A stretch of 64,000 bases of DNA. Source: Phytophthora sp. 'mugwort' (lineage: Eukaryota > Oomycota > Peronosporomycetes > Peronosporales > Peronosporaceae). The notes below the pieces were generated by a model. That model saw only the letters and a program-made list of their open reading frames with translations, had not been told where the DNA came from and did no database searches. Of this stretch, positions 50,593-61,133 are shown one piece after another. Numbering within the stretch: position 1 is the stretch's first letter; each line of letters starts with the position of its first letter. The stretch is from NCBI GenBank assembly GCA_033558025.1, contig JAUCEF010000014.1:620001-684000 (forward strand), read 5' to 3'. Both the position numbers and the translations under genes were made by a program.

Positions 50593-53500
50593 TCAGTTCT
50601 CGTAAAAGTTCCCAAACCTGTTGAAAATCAACTCGCGGTCGTACTTGGCACGGGCACCTTCATCAGAGAGCACATTGTACGCGGCTGTCATCTCCTTGAA
50701 CAAATCCGCGTGAGTCGACGTCTTTGCTTTGTCTAGTAGCATGAAACATACACACAAACTAAGTGACAGCTTCAACAGTCCACACAATAATAGAAATGCC
50801 ATCTCACCTGGATGATACACGAGCGCCAGCTTGCGATACGCCTTCTTGATTTGGTCGACCGTTGCTGCCTTCTCGATCCCGAGCACATCGTAATGTGTGC
50901 GGCGCTGGGTCTTGGGCGCCATGAACGAAGCCCGACTACCCGCACCTGACGATTGGTATCTGCCACCGTAGCTACTCCCGTTGTTGTTGCTGCTCGTGCC
51001 ACGTCGGGTGTTCTCATAAAACCTGCTGTCATCCCACGACGATTCTTCCCAACGGGGTTGGCGCCGCTGACGTTGCTCGCGTTCTGCACGCTTCTTGGTC
51101 GCCTCTCGCTGTCTCGCTTCTTCCCGAGCTCTGGCGATCGCTGCTTTCGCCTCATTCCGTTCACGACGAACGCCAGACGTGGCGTCAATAGACACATCAC
51201 CTGGTTTGCGTAAATACCGGTCAAAGTCCTTCACAGCTTCATGATACATCGCCAATGCGACATGGCAGCGGGCTCGACGGAGCAACGCACGAGGGTAGTT
51301 TGGCTTCCGTTGCAATGCCTCATTACAGTCGAGGATCGCAGTGTGGAACCGTTCCAATCCCATCTGAGCTGCGGCGCGATTACAATAAATAATTGCGCAG
51401 AACTCTTGGTGCTGCGGATCAATCTGCACCGCCTCTGAGTAGAATCGCACGGCTTCCTGGTATTCTCCTCGCTTGAACCGTTCATTTCCGTTGTGCTTAA
51501 GCTGCTTCATCTCTTGCCACTGCCGCTTGAGCTGAATCACGTGAGAGCTGCAAGGCGCTACAGCTTCCAAAGCGTTAAGTATCCGCACTGCATCGTCGAC
51601 TTTGTTCTGGTAATGCAACGTGGTTGCCCACAAGAGTCCCAGGTCGATGCCAACGATTGCAATTTTTTCCACAGTTCTCTCCTTGCCCAACTTGGCGTTC
51701 ATTCCCCGTCTGCTCGCTGGACTAGACAACTTTCGTTGAGCTGTTCGCTGCTTGTCGATAATCGCGGTACATAGCTGAACAAGCTGGTCGAATTCTCTGT
51801 GAAAACAAGTCATAGCACGATCATTAGACTGCAGTCAACACAATAACACAACACTTACAGATAAATACCTTTGGTGTAGCAGAATCTGACCCTTCTGAAC
51901 CTGCAGCTTCCGGCTATTTGGCGAAAGCTCCAAGGCGCTGTCAGTGTGCACAAGAGCCTGTTCGAAGTCTCCACGGTCAACATACCACTTGATTTCACCT
52001 TGTAGCACCGTCAGCTTCTTAACCGTTGTTTCCATCTTGATCAGAGATGCATGGTCTGCTTGGTCACCGCTCCGAACTTCGCCTCCGTGCTCTTCCATCA
52101 ACTGCCTGGCAGTATTCAAATTCGCTTGTGCATGGGCAGTATCGCCCAATAGCAGTTGGATTCGGCCTAGTCGAAGGTACGCGCGAGCGTATGTTGCATC
52201 GACCTCAATGGAGCGACGACATTCATGTTGAGCTTCTGCAATCTGCATCAACATCATGAGAGAGGCCGCTCGATTCGCGTGGAGTTTGGCCTTATCTGTT
52301 CGTATCTCGGTCGTATCCTCAATCGCATCATGATAAAGAAGCGAGTCGAGAACCTCGATACTTTGACGGTAATACTCTGCAGCATCTTCGTATTTTCCAG
52401 AGCAGTGAGCGACGCCGCCAAGACGTTTCAATTCCTCCCACTCACGCTCATCTTCGCTATCCATTTCAGTATCACCTTCAGCGTGGTGACTGCTCGCTGT
52501 TGTGGGGGTAGCTGACCTCGCACGATCCCCACGAGTTCCAACGTTGCGAAGTGCTGCACGAAGAATCCGACGCGAGCCAGCAAATGCAGGACGGGTTGCA
52601 TCTCCATGGGATTTAGCTGGTTGCGTTGCTCTATTCGTCGTAAAGACTGGTGAATCGCTTGGGAGATTGCTTGGAGATTCAAATTGCGAAGCGTTGACAT
52701 TGTTCTGCTCTACACGGTGGACGTTTTGTGCTGAACCTGAGCCGAAAGGGTTGACACTTGTTGTCGGAGCTCCAAATGATGTCGACAAAATACCTTTCTT
52801 TGCTGTAGGTCTCACAGCACTCGGAGGAACGTCTCCATCACTGGATACAAACGAGGGGCTCTGGAAAGTAGGAGTCACAAACGGATCTGCTGGAGGACTG
52901 CGTTCATGCTGCCGTAAACGAGCATTCTTGCGCGTGCGTCTGTTGTGTATACCAAAAGGAGATGGCGTCGATGGAGACGAGGATGAAACGCCGGGAGATG
53001 GTTCAGGCTCGTTTGAAGCAAGTTTGGCATCTTTCCTTGGGCTGTTCTTGTTCATAAACATTCCGCTTCTCCTTGGGCGTACTCGCGAGTTCTTTTTCGT
53101 GTTCAAACTACCAATCTGGAAGCCATCGGTAGTCGAAGTTGACACATTGTCAGTTGCAAATTCAAACGGGTTCCGTGAAGTACCGTTACCAAACAAAAAC
53201 TGTTCACTGGTGCCAGCACTTGTCGTCGCTGGAACTGTTGAATTACTGGCTGAGCCAAAAACACCAGCCCGAAACGGAGATGGATCCGTTGTCGGGCATG
53301 TCTTAGCTTCAGAGCTCCCGAATATAAATGATCTGCCAGTATTTACAGTGGAAGGCATAGCTGAGGCGGTCTCACTTGTTCGTGAACCGTTTTCATGTAT
53401 CGTACTACCCGTCAGACCAAACGGGGCTGCAGGTGACGTATTGGATGGTTGTCGGGTGGCCGTTGCTGCATGAAATAACGAAGAACCAAACGTAGATTCG

Positions 53501-54996
53501 ACTGACGTAGCAACGAAGGGCGAGGCACTCGCATTGCTGGTCGGTGGCGGTACGAAGGCTGCAACTTTGCTGATCTTCTTCCGGCGAGCAGAGTTCCGAT
53601 GTTGTCTGCTTGGTCCAGCAATTCCAGTCGTAAAGACCGCAGAAGCTAATGGAGGTTCCCTGTTAGCATCAAACTTTCCGTCTGAAGTACCGCCAACGGG
53701 TCTTTTTGCCCCCCACGAAGCTCCAGGTGATGACGTAGCGGGAGCTGCAGTCGATTCAGTCGAATGAAACGACTCGTTACTGCTTTGTCTTGAGAAAATA
53801 AACGGTTTTCGGTTCTTGTACGCTTGGCCAAACAGAAATTCCCCATTACTCGGAGGTCGACTGGCAGGTTTTGATCGCTGGCTCGGGCTTGTCATGTGTG
53901 TGTCGTCTTCGTCATTATCAATTGTTACTGAAGGCGGTGCCTTGGACGAGAATGCGGTCGCCCTAGCGCCACCATGTCCAGTAAAATTATACGGCTTTGG
54001 GGCATTGCCACTTCGACCAATAGTAAAACCGCCATCAACCGAGACGAAAGGAGCGCTAGCAGTATGGAGCCGTGGGCTTGGACTGCGCATATGCAGGTCG
54101 TCATACGATCTAGCAGCTTCTGCCTTTCCAAACGTGAAATCTGGTGTATTGGGCACAGCACTCGCGGTCGTCTGCTTGGCGTCGGAAGGCGGTACGTCCA
54201 CGCTTGAGAAAGAAAACCCTGGCTTACTCACTTGCCCAGCAGTCGCTGCAGCGTATTCAGGCTGTTTCTTCGGTGAGTCTTCCATTGTAAAAGCTGTTGT
54301 AGTAGCAGCCTGTGCGGTGCTATACTGGTCTCCAGTAAACAACGTCGAAAACCTCGGGGATACGCCTGTGGGGCGATGCTGAGCTGTAGGCGTCCGCCTC
54401 CGCGGTCGCGTCTTCGTAGCAGCAACACCAGGAGCGAAAGTTGCTTGGAAACTCCATTTTTCCGCCTCCACGTCGAACAAATTGGGCTTCTCACGCACCG
54501 TTTCCTGTTGTTGAGATTCATTACGTGTAAGATTCATTAGATCGTCTCCTTCCTGTTCGTGCTGATGCACATCCGCGTCCTCCACCGCCTTTCCCGCCCC
54601 CACACTGCGTCGCTTGAACGGGTTTTCCTCGAAGGCCTCTTTTAAGTCCTTCCACGCATAGAAAACTCCCCCCTTCTTGCCCCCGACCTGGGTCAAGTCA
54701 ATGACCTTCTCCTGCTCCATCCCGTCCAAAGAAAATCCTTCTTGCTCGTCCTCCATCGTCTGTGGCTGTGCATCGTTCATCTCGTTGTCCGGGTCCAAGT
54801 CGTCCGTGTCCACGGAACTCGTGACGGAGTCTGCATCACCCAGCGACGTCTCGGACGGTGGAGACCGCATCGGGCACGAGAACGAGTCGCTGGGGTTCGA
54901 TGGAATCTCACTGTAAGAGGACCACTGGCTGCCGTCATCGGAGTGAGTGTCGCGCTCGTCGTCCGAGCTTTCCGAGTAGTCTACAAGCTGCACCAT
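50593..54996 (-). CDS. FG-motif / TPR / J-domain co-chaperone, DNAJC7-like; complement(join(50593..50732,50808..51796,51869..54996))
   Basis: Three exons, 1418 aa. Residues 1 to about 840 are disordered, Ser/Thr/Pro-rich, with scattered FG motifs (FTFG, FLFG twice, FIFG, and FTIG, FQIG). TPR repeats span about 850-1160 (EDEREWEELKRLGG, AAEYYRQS, AIIYCNRAAAQMGLERF). A basic Arg/Gln-rich linker follows, then a J domain (about 1342-1410) with YDVLGIEKAAT and YRKLALVYHPD. Intron 51797-51868 joins the TPR halves in phase 2. Intron 50733-50807 splits the Asp codon of HPD. J-domain/TPR proteins bring Hsp70 to Hsp90 clients; the FG part suggests the nuclear pore. Two open frames that look like separate genes are parts of this one. 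Confidence 0.87.
50733..50807 (-). other. 75-nt in-frame intron splitting the HPD codon
   Basis: GTGAG..CTAG. If spliced, CCA-G joins AC to make the Asp of HPD. If kept, the frame stays open for 25 codons and reads a very hydrophobic stretch (FLLLCGLLKLSLSL and onward) instead of Asp. So both forms are translatable. Confidence 0.75.
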
Positions 54997-55245
54997 GGCG
55001 CAGCAAAAAGCCCGGGGCGGCGCTTGGCGCGGAAGCTTTGGCCGTTATGAGCGAATGTCTGGGTTCGAAAGGTTGACATATACTGACTATCTGGGCTTTA
55101 GTGACATAAGTCTTGGAATTTGCACAGAATAAAAAGTTGCAGGCAGCTAAAGAGGTTCGTATCTAGAAGGGAAACAGTGGCAATAAGGAGCATCTTTTCG
55201 ATACGTGCATTGTATTGGTTTGATCTAGTGGAGTATTGGCATTGT

Positions 55246-56189
55246 CTAAGAGCGCTTGGCCTTTTTGCTGCCGCTCTTCTTGGCGGACGCCGATGTCCGT
55301 CGCTTGGTTGTCTTTTTGCTGACTTCCGGTGCGTCGTTGTCGCTGTCCAGCGTGTCGCTAGCCTGTTTCCAGGCCACATCCTCCACTGCTTCAATGTCTG
55401 CGTCTCCCTTTTGCCGCACGCGACCTACTTCCTTGCCGTGCTGGTTATCCCAGTCCTTAAGCTTAGCACCCATCATGAAGTCGTCCTGCACCACGGACCA
55501 CGAGCTTTTGGCGGCAGGAGCCGCAGCCTTCTGTTGCGAAGCCTTGAGCAGTCCCAGGAAGTTGTCTTTAGACATCTCCTTAACCTTCTTGTCATCCTTA
55601 TCCTCCTTCTTGCCGTTTTGGTGCTGGTGCTTTTCAATGGCATTAAACAGAGCCACCACTGCATCAAAATCAAACAATTCCAGTACGTCACTCAATACGC
55701 CTCTTTAAGAGCTCTCCATATTCGTTTAAACGCACCTCCTTTCGTCGCGATCATGCGCAGCTTGCGGTCCTGTACGGCCGTCGTGTGATCGGGCACGGCC
55801 ATGTCTTTCTGCTCGCGTTCGCGCTTCTCGGCAGCGCTCAGGCGCGCGGTCTTGGTCTCCTTCCTCTCGCTCTGGATCTCGCGCATGCGGGCCGTCGTGC
55901 GCTTGGCCAGGATGGGCTGCGCATCCTCAGCCACATTTTGGCCCAAGATCTTGCTCATGGCATCTCCGAAACCCACGACATCGTGGCTCTCGCCGTCGTC
56001 TTCGTCATCGGAGCTCTGGGGCTCCACATCCTGCTCCTCGTCGCTGCTCTGCTCCTGCTCCTCTTCGCTATTACCTGCATTGTCGCTGCCAGATACTGTG
56101 TCGGGAGAAGCTGCAGCATCCGCTTGTGGCTGAGTCTCGGCCGTGGACAACTCCTGCGCAGACTTGTTAGCCGTCGACATCTCCGTCAT
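55246..56189 (-). CDS. RRP15: Ribosomal RNA processing protein RRP15; complement(join(55246..55658,55736..56189))
   Basis: Two exons with a 77-nt intron (GTGCG..GCAG, phase 1), 288 aa. The protein has an acidic Ser/Glu N-terminus, then the RRP15 core GFGDAMSKILGQN, PILAKRTTARMREIQ and DRKLRMIATKG-VVALFNAIEKHQ, the last crossing the splice joint. The C-terminus is basic and Lys-rich (nucleolar signal-like). RRP15 works in 60S pre-ribosome assembly in the nucleolus. ATG 56189 is followed by a second ATG at 56180; either would serve. Confidence 0.88.
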
Positions 56190-56895
56190 GGTTACAATGA
56201 TGAGTGCCTGTCGACGTCAAGCGCTGTGGCCAACCGATTTGTGGTGTGGTATACATAATTGGCGTAAAACTCGAAGTTGCCCCCCGTAATTTAGCAGTCG
56301 CCGAATCACGCTGAAATGACCTGAACGGCATTAGTACAAGGGAGAGAAAAGTAGTATCATGGATACCGGTCGGTCGGGCTGCATCGATTCGTGTACTCAA
56401 ATATCTGCCCGACGAGAATCGAGTTGGCGCTGCGCTTTTTCGTGTGCCTGTAGCGTTTGCGCACGCCGCTCACATTTCGTGTACCCGTGTACAATATCCC
56501 AGTAAAACCTCACCTTGAAAAGAATCACCACGAACTTCTCGATTAAACACAACAATAATCGCAGCTCCTCATTCCACTAAAGAGCTAGTCACGTCGATGT
56601 AACCTTTTTTTTTTTTCTCCAGCAGCATAAGTAAGAGACGTCCTAAGCTGGCAGCCAAGAGGAATTTGTTGGACCCAACTGTTTCGTTCGTTTGAGGTTC
56701 GTCCAAGGAGCTTAGCAATTGTGACTTGCGCAAGTAAGCGCTGCGTGGAGAACTCCTTCCAGCGACTATATGGGGTGGGTCGGTATTCTCCGTGTCGCGG
56801 TTGGTTGGGTCGGACTCCCAGCAATTTTACTGCTTAATTAACGAGGATTGGCATTCTAATAGGATGGAAGCATGTATTAATGGAATTGAAGTCCT
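56190..56895. other. Intergenic, no gene seen
   Basis: About 700 bp between RRP15 and the PLAC8 gene. It contains a T tract near 56608 and no supported coding frame. Confidence 0.5.
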
Positions 56896-57487
56896 TTACC
56901 AGTGGACGTAACCTGGCAGAGTGCTCCGCGCTCGGAACATGCACTTCCCCGCACAGTAGGCATCGACATGTGTGGCCATTTGAGCGATGGCGCAGGGGCG
57001 ACACAGCACCACGAGAGCTGCGTCTTGAAGGATGCTGCCCGGGATGGAAAAGAGTCCACGCATTTTGAGACGGAGACAGGCGATGCTGGTGGTCGCGATG
57101 AGTTCTGCCAGCACGCACAGGAGCAGCAGAAGGGGGCCGTCCGCTGCTGCGGCCACGAGTCCCAGGAGATAGAGCGCCACATAAGTGCCAAGGGCGAACG
57201 CGTAACGTGCGAGTCCGAGGCGAACGGTAATCTGAGCCACCGAAATCACGGGGCAGAGGAACGCCATTAAACCTGGAGGTAGCAAAGACGACAGTTAGCG
57301 GAGCGAGGTGAACAACGCAAAAAATGGCAGTGTCGCTACCATTGGGGATGAGGTCGTCGTAGCAGTTGAAGAACCCATTGCTCCACTCGCCCACTGTGAT
57401 GCCGTTGTGGTCAACATCATCGCCACGCTCGAGCTTGTTGGGGTAGACGAACGTGGTCACCGGCGTGAATGGTTGTTGGTACTTCAT
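56896..57487 (-). CDS. PLAC8-family membrane protein, copy 1; complement(join(56896..57272,57340..57487))
   Basis: Two exons with a 67-nt intron, phase 1, 174 aa. The PLAC8 mark spans the splice joint: VGEWSNGFFNCYDDLIPN-G and FLCPVISVAQITVRLG, then two hydrophobic stretches (YVALYLLGLVAAAA, LLLLLCVLAELIA) and SIPGSILQDAALVVL-CRPCAIAQM. Start ATG 57487 (MKYQQPF) gives a normal N-terminus; an upstream ATG in frame at 57517 (MLLTGQDQ) is less likely. PLAC8 proteins are small Cys-rich membrane proteins linked to cell size, metal or stress tolerance in plants and animals. Sister to the gene at 58517 with the same second-exon length (377 nt). Confidence 0.85.
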
Positions 57488-57899
57488 GGTGGCTTGGTCT
57501 TGGCCTGTCAGCAGCAAATTTGATTGTGTATGTGGAGAGGACGAGAAACATGGGTTGATGCATCGCTGAAAGCCGCTATAATGCCTGGCGATGGTATTTG
57601 GTAACTAGATTGTTTGTGGTCATGAAGAGGACATTGGTAGAGTAGCGCGCAAAGATAGAGGTCATTACATGTATTGAGCCGGATATCGGCTGTTCGATTG
57701 CGATTGGCAGGAAGAGGCTCGAATGGTGAATTCGGATACTCTTCATCTGCCCCACTATACACTGTATAAGACAGAGAAGAATGTGATTCGAAATGAATGT
57801 AGAAGCACCGACTCGCTACCAGAAAGCTTGGCCATCGCAGGCCAGGCCATTTGCTTGGAACACATGAACCTCATTACTGTCTGACTTGGTTCAACTGTT

Positions 57900-58391
57900 A
57901 CAGCTCTTGCCTGATCGTTTGCGTCGGCTCTTAGGTGCACGTAGCATTCGAAGGTGGCGCGCGGACCGAACGAACAGGTTACCTAGTCGGGGTTCGAACC
58001 GAGTTGGGCGATAGCGCACGGCCTGCGGACGAACGTAATCACGATGTCTGTAAGTCGGAGCGGTAGACCAAAGCATACGAAGTGAGTACGGTGCCAGTCC
58101 GACTGATCGCTACACGAGGCAGCAAACTGTATAACCTTGCAAGTAATACTGACACCGCTGGGGAGTGTAGTCGTCGAACTTTGACTCGAAGTAGCCAAAA
58201 AAATCAGTCTTCCACGCGCCGACCACAACATCGTGGTCGGTACTTGGTCCGTGTGCTTGGACCTCATAGGTCTCTAGGATGATTCGGTCGTCGTTTTTAG
58301 TGAATGTGCGAAACACGTTTGTGCTGCTGGCTTCCATGACCGAGTTGGTCTCTTCGATAAAAACAAGAATAAGGTCGCAATGAACCGACAA
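57900..58391 (-). pseudogene. PLAC8-family copy 2, decayed
   Basis: Between the two good copies on the same strand. A first-exon remnant from about 58337 reads DHDVVVGAWKTDFFGYFES, parallel to DHNGLVVGKWKNGLFGS of copy 3, but runs into a stop soon after. Further on a second-exon scrap reads TDIVITFVRRPCAIAQLGSN, parallel to the RPCAIAQM end of copy 1. The helices between them are missing. It is therefore a dead middle member of a tandem triplet. Confidence 0.65.
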
Positions 58392-58516
58392 AGTAAGACT
58401 GCAGACGAATCTCCACGTTTCTATTATTTCGCGTATACAGCGACACTGCCGTCGCGATGATACATGCTCAGTAAACGTACAAATTCTGTAGCAAATACCA
58501 TTTGTTGTCCTAGGGT

Positions 58517-59102
58517 TTATCCGAACGTGTAGCCTGGAAGCGTCGCTCGAGGTAGAATGGCGAACGTGTTGATCTCGAACGATTCCGAGTGGTCAGCCAT
58601 TTGTGCAACGGAGCAGCAGCAGCAGCAGATCGAGGTGAAGATGTCTTCCACCAACGATCCGGGAATGGAGAACAGGTACCGCATACGGAAACGGATGCGA
58701 ATCGTGAAGAGCATCACCAAGGCGCCCATGATCACGGCGAGCGTGCTCAGCACGTCGTATTCGGTCACTGCAGCACTGAACACGAGGCCGTCGACGGACA
58801 GGTACGAGAAGAGAACTACGAAGAAGTTGGCAATGCCCAGACGGGCGCAGACCTGCGCCATAGAGACACCCGGGCAAAGTAGCGGCGTGATAGCTGGGAG
58901 CATGCACCATTTAAAGACCATTCCAATCATTCAGCTAAAAAGATCCGGGGGTTAACTCACCATTGGGGACGCAGTTGGTGTAGCAGCTACCGAAAAGTCC
59001 ATTCTTCCACTTGCCCACTACGAGGCCGTTGTGGTCGACGCCTTCAATGGCAGGTGTTGGTGCCATCGGCACGTTCGGGTCGTCGGCCTTACTGGGCATC
59101 AT
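58517..59102 (-). CDS. PLAC8-family membrane protein, copy 3; complement(join(58517..58893,58961..59102))
   Basis: Two exons with a 67-nt intron (GTGAGT..CCAG, phase 1), 172 aa. Exon 1 begins MMPSKADDPNVPMAP and carries VDHNGLVVGKWKNGLFGS. Exon 2 gives LLCPGVSMAQVCARLGI, hydrophobic helices, SIPGSLVEDIFTSICCCCCS (a run of five Cys) and VAQM. The exon structure and intron size match copy 1, and exon 2 has the same length, so the pair are tandem duplicates with diverged sequences. The Cys-rich run in place of LCRPC in copy 1 is a difference in the possible metal-binding part. Confidence 0.85.
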
Positions 59103-61063
59103 GGTTCAGGAAATCGCTTACCAAGCTCGTGTACTTTAGCCGAATGTGCGGCCTGCAGCCATGTAGCACCAGTGGTGTATCTTAACTTGCGACTCTTCAA
59201 GCGGACTCGTCGCGGTCAAGCAGCGCGACCGTCCACGATGCGGTGCACGCGCGGCTCTTCCTCCTCATGAGCTCTCCTGAAGCCTTCACAGGCTGAAAGA
59301 AAGATCGATTTATCACGACAATACAGCAGTAGAGACAGCGGTGGCCTCGACGTTCCTGACTCTTGGAGCAGCGACTTCCTTGTTCTCGGCTGACAACCTG
59401 ATGTCTGGCCGCTGATCGCTGGGCGCGTGGCTACGGTCGAAGACGGCTCCAGCGGTACCGGGAGTGTTTGAACTCGGCGGTGCGCTTGCCTTGTTTCTTG
59501 CTGCTGCAACTTGAACAAGCGGAACGTTCACTGGTCGTCAATTCCCTGTCGATCGGCAAAAGATAGACGGATCGCTGCAGGTGAACTGCAAGTGCGGCCA
59601 AGTTCAACACAGTAAACCGTAGACAAGGCGAAGCGAAACCGAGCGACTGTCACAGGCGGCGAATCTTGCCCGTTGGAGCGTTAAAGCAGCGGGCTGCACA
59701 CCGTCGCTATGTACTTGCAAGTGCCCGTCGCCTGCCAGTGATCGATTGCCGTGCGGTCACGGAGCGCGAAATAGCATAGCCTTCCTGGCTGCTGCAGCCG
59801 CTGCGCAGACTACGTCAGCACGTCAGCTGGACGGCCAGCGGCAAAGCAACTGCAACTGGGCAAATCCCCACCGCCCGTCGCATGTGGATCCTCGCGCTTG
59901 AAGACCGGAACTTGTTTAACGTCTGTACAACATCTGCATGCGTCTGGCGCAATTGGATTTCCACTGGTTGAGTTTCGACCATAGTTGCCCTGGAGCTTGC
60001 CTGCTTGAAGCTCTGTCGGCCAGCGAAACCGGAAGTCACGGACGCCAATTCACCGGTGCAATTCGCAGCTCTCATCCTGACGCAAGCTGCTGCAAGTCCC
60101 CCCTGTTGCAATTGCCGTACCCTCCGGCGATCAATCCGATCGATCCGATCTGCTGCAAGTCAAGTCTCGCGCCGGAAACTCGCCGATAGTCTCAGCTTGG
60201 AGTTCCCGGTAAAATCCCTCCTATTGATACAGAAGAGATACAACCGGAAGAGACAGCGTCGTGTCGATGCTTGGTGAGGGCCTCACTGAGGAGGACAGCG
60301 GCGCCTTTGAGAGACGTTTGTCCAATCGCAACGGCAATGAGCAGCCCAAGAAAGGCCATCGACTCTAAGCAATCCGCCGCACTGGCCATTCATCAGACAA
60401 GCAGGAATGATGCAGGCTTGGGGACCATTTGCAAGAAATAACCTGCACTTTGCTGGGTGCTATCGGATGACCTGGGGACCATCTCTCTAAAGCAACAATA
60501 GCGAGACGCTTTAACATCCACATAACGAGGACAAGTGAACGGCACCATCTGGTCCTACATTGGCCCGTTTTGCGCAAGCAGGAGGATGGGTTTCTCGGCT
60601 TGTGAGGTGAGGAATCAACCGACGTGCAAGGCTAACACTGGGCCTGGACGCACGGCACCAAGAATCGCACCGCTGCCTCGCTCTCCCTACCTTCGTCACT
60701 TGCAGACCTCATCACTACTTTAGCATTATAATACCATAATATCGCTCATGAACTCTCAGCACGGGAATCGTAGTCGCTACGGTACTTCTCCTCCACTCGT
60801 TTTTAACCAATAGGCGCAAAAAAAGGCAGAAGATCGTGCACCAAAAAGACCTGTCGATTTGCTTCAACATACCTTTCGTATGCTTTCACACCATTTATTC
60901 CGGTCTGCATCCATTCGCCTGGCTGTGCGCCTCACTTCAGCATCAGCAGCATCTTCTGGTGGTCTCCTCTTCAAAGACCTCATACAAATTGCCATACAAG
61001 TACAATCTCACACTACAATTCATTTCTGAATCGCGGCGGCGCGCTGCTTCGGCCGTGTACGTT
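59103..61063. other. Two-kilobase gap upstream of glutamate synthase, no gene supported
   Basis: Between divergently read genes. It has a few open frames with no family resemblance (e.g. near 59313-59531 on the minus strand and 60535-60723 on the plus strand) and some CTGCAAGT-type short repeats near 60095-60160. It probably contains both promoters. I see nothing firm. Confidence 0.45.
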
Positions 61064-61079
61064 GCGCATTCCGCATTCT
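61064..61079 (+). promoter_or_regulatory. Oomycete initiator-like element upstream of GOGAT
   Basis: GCGCATTCCGCATTCT matches GCTCATTYYNCAWTTT at 14 of 16 positions and ends 54 bp before the ATG at 61134. Confidence 0.6.
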
Positions 61080-61133
61080 GCGCCGCGCCCCGCACTCGCG
61101 CTCGGTCCGATCAATTACTTCTCGATTGTCGGC

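Noticed and set aside
50593..51813. Separate 406-residue TPR/J gene
   Set aside because: Its first residues lie in an intron; phase-2 splicing joins it to the upstream frame, and its intron-derived stretch destroys HPD.
52502..53473. Open frame of 323 codons opposite the FG/TPR/J gene
   Set aside because: Antisense of a Ser/Thr/Pro-rich coding region, no family resemblance, and contained in a supported exon.
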